Notes under the pieces: generated by a model
Told to the model about the DNA's origin: nothing
The model's input: the letters and a program-made list of their open reading frames with translations, nothing else
The model's database searches: none
In this document: one piece after another, positions 63,128-64,000 of the stretch
How positions within the stretch are numbered: position 1 is the first letter of the stretch
Layout of the letters: each line of letters begins with the position of its first letter
Origin: Kribbella caucasensis
GTDB taxonomy: Bacteria > Actinomycetota > Actinomycetes > Propionibacteriales > Kribbellaceae
Direction of reading: 5' to 3'
NCBI RefSeq assembly: GCF_004361855.1
Contig: NZ_SNWQ01000021.1
Location: forward strand, 62,001 to 126,000
DNA: 64,000 nt
Position numbers and translations under genes: made by a program

Positions 63128-64000
63128 TCAGGGACTCAGGTCGTGCAGGCGGGCTGCGTACCAGGTGAGGGCGGCGCGGAGTTCGGCGTACAGGCGGGCT
63201 CGGCGGGACGACGAGAGTTCGTGACCGACGGGGTAGATGCGGTGGGCGCCGTGATGACGACGCCTGGACACCGGGAGGTCGCCGGGTGGTGCGTGGAACC
63301 AGATGACGAGCCAGGGGCGTCGGAGGTCGCCGGCGATGCGGAGGCGGGCGATTGCGGCCCATGGGACGTTGCCGGTTCGTGATCCTCTGGTGATCGTCAG
63401 ACCTTCGGCGGTCAGTTGGAGGCGGACCCTTCGGCGCAAAGCGAGACGGCCGCGGGTGATCGCGATCCACCAGGCCGCGGGGCAGACGATCAGGGAGAAC
63501 CACGCCGCGATCGGTTCGTTGGCGGTGGCCTGTGCCGAGGAGGCTTCGCCTGCGGACAGGGCCACGACGGTGGCAATCGCCGCGATCACCGCTGGGCGGG
63601 CGCGGGTGGTGACGAAGGTCGTCCCACCGACGGGCGGCGGCTCCACGATCACGGGCTGACTGACCGGAGGGTGGTGGATTGGAACAGGCTCGACAGGTGG
63701 CCTGTCGAGCAAGGTAGGAGGCAAAGGCGGCGGTGCGGCAGGTGGTGGCGGTGCGATGAGGGTGCCCGCAGCCGGCATCGTTGTGGTGCTGACCGGCTCC
63801 AGTTGCTGGAGGACGTCTTGAGGTGTGGGGCGGGCTTCGGGGTTTCGGGTCAGGCAGCGGTGGACGATGGTGTCCAATCCGTCAACCAGGACAGGGATTC
63901 GTGGCTCTTCGTGCACCACGCGATGCGCCAACGCGGCCACTGGTCCACTGCCGAATGGGCCGTGCCCGGTCGCGGCGTACACGACGACGGCGCCGAACGA
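63128..64000 (-). CDS. Ser/Thr protein kinase, C-terminal part
   Basis: The window ends inside the gene; 290 residues remain. The visible kinase end is the SFGAVVVYAATGHGPFGSG helix F region and LDTIVHRCLTRNPEARPTPQDVLQQL (helices H-I of a Hanks-type kinase). A Pro-rich linker (about residues 95-130) leads to two hydrophobic segments and a C-terminal PH-like domain (from about residue 190, RLQLTAEGLTITRGSRTG-type). The catalytic loop lies outside the window. It probably precedes 62460-63110 in one transcript. Confidence 0.85.
   Translation of the reverse strand, partial: SFGAVVVYAATGHGPFGSGPVAALAHRVVHEEPRIPVLVDGLDTIVHRCLTRNPEARPTPQDVLQQLEPVSTTTMPAAGTLIAPPPPAAPPPLPPTLLDRPPVEPVPIHHPPVSQPVIVEPPPVGGTTFVTTRARPAVIAAIATVVALSAGEASSAQATANEPIAAWFSLIVCPAAWWIAITRGRLALRRRVRLQLTAEGLTITRGSRTGNVPWAAIARLRIAGDLRRPWLVIWFHAPPGDLPVSRRRHHGAHRIYPVGHELSSSRRARLYAELRAALTWYAARLHDLSP

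Noticed and set aside
62460-63503. Extended 347-residue version of the hypothetical gene
   Set aside because: The extra N-terminus is out of frame with, and runs through, the kinase 3' region; its Pro/Arg-rich sequence looks like a shadow.

Overview
The window is high-GC actinobacterial chromosome. The protein families (MarP, PonA2, a 13E12/DUF222 HNH protein, a SigE-type ECF factor, paired Get3-like ATPases), frequent GTG starts and 4-base ATGA/GTGA gene overlaps suggest a soil actinomycete of the Kribbella/Nocardioides type. That placement is inferred from style and synteny, not from a marker gene.

The backbone matches the gene order of the Mycobacterium tuberculosis Rv3667-Rv3683 region: acs (2451-4433), a DUF1469 membrane protein and an EphE-like hydrolase (17519-18864), then the tightly overlapping minus-strand run nth, TlpA-like lipoprotein, NUDIX and marP (20089-23481). 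Divergent crp follows, then the minus-strand run DUF4177, RidA, NUDIX and metallo-beta-lactamase (24834-27092), the two Get3-like ATPases (27177-29248), a PonA2-like penicillin-binding protein (31888-34278) and a metallophosphoesterase (34769-35728). Two blocks interrupt this order. The first (about 4500-17500) carries membrane, secreted and regulatory genes, an SOS-boxed 13E12 HNH gene, a GntR regulator, a glutathionyl-hydroquinone reductase-like gene, a TetR/ABC exporter operon and two ion-transport units (SLC13 + CBS, NhaA). The second is a sigma/anti-sigma-like pair between ephE and marP. Lon, with an HspR-type HAIR element, sits where mycobacteria have whiB4.

At 35738-35811 lies tRNA-Pro(CGG). 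A decayed IS481-family element (35817-37145) is inserted at its 3' end and flanked by a 17-bp duplication. The rest is an accessory-to-housekeeping mosaic: lipB, a CBM9-like protein, scoAB, a DUF2975/HTH pair, a secreted X-Pro dipeptidyl-peptidase, a PfkB kinase, a divergent NrtR / SPFH-NAD-kinase-like unit, an HD-GYP-LuxR fusion, a cupin, an SDR with divergent XRE regulator, a secreted trypsin with a P-domain next to a TrmB/LuxR-type regulator, asd-lysC, ArsR/RibD-like/MerR/MFS genes, dinB and the C-terminal part of a Ser/Thr kinase.

Regulatory sites are unusually readable. They include two LexA (SOS) boxes, two Crp-type dyads (acs, ponA2) with crp in the same window, a HAIR box at lon, paired NrtR-type palindromes, TetR and MerR dyads, and a structured, possibly pseudoknotted leader before nhaA. 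The strongest candidates for undescribed biology are the NrtR-SPFH-NAD-kinase-like unit and the nhaA leader.
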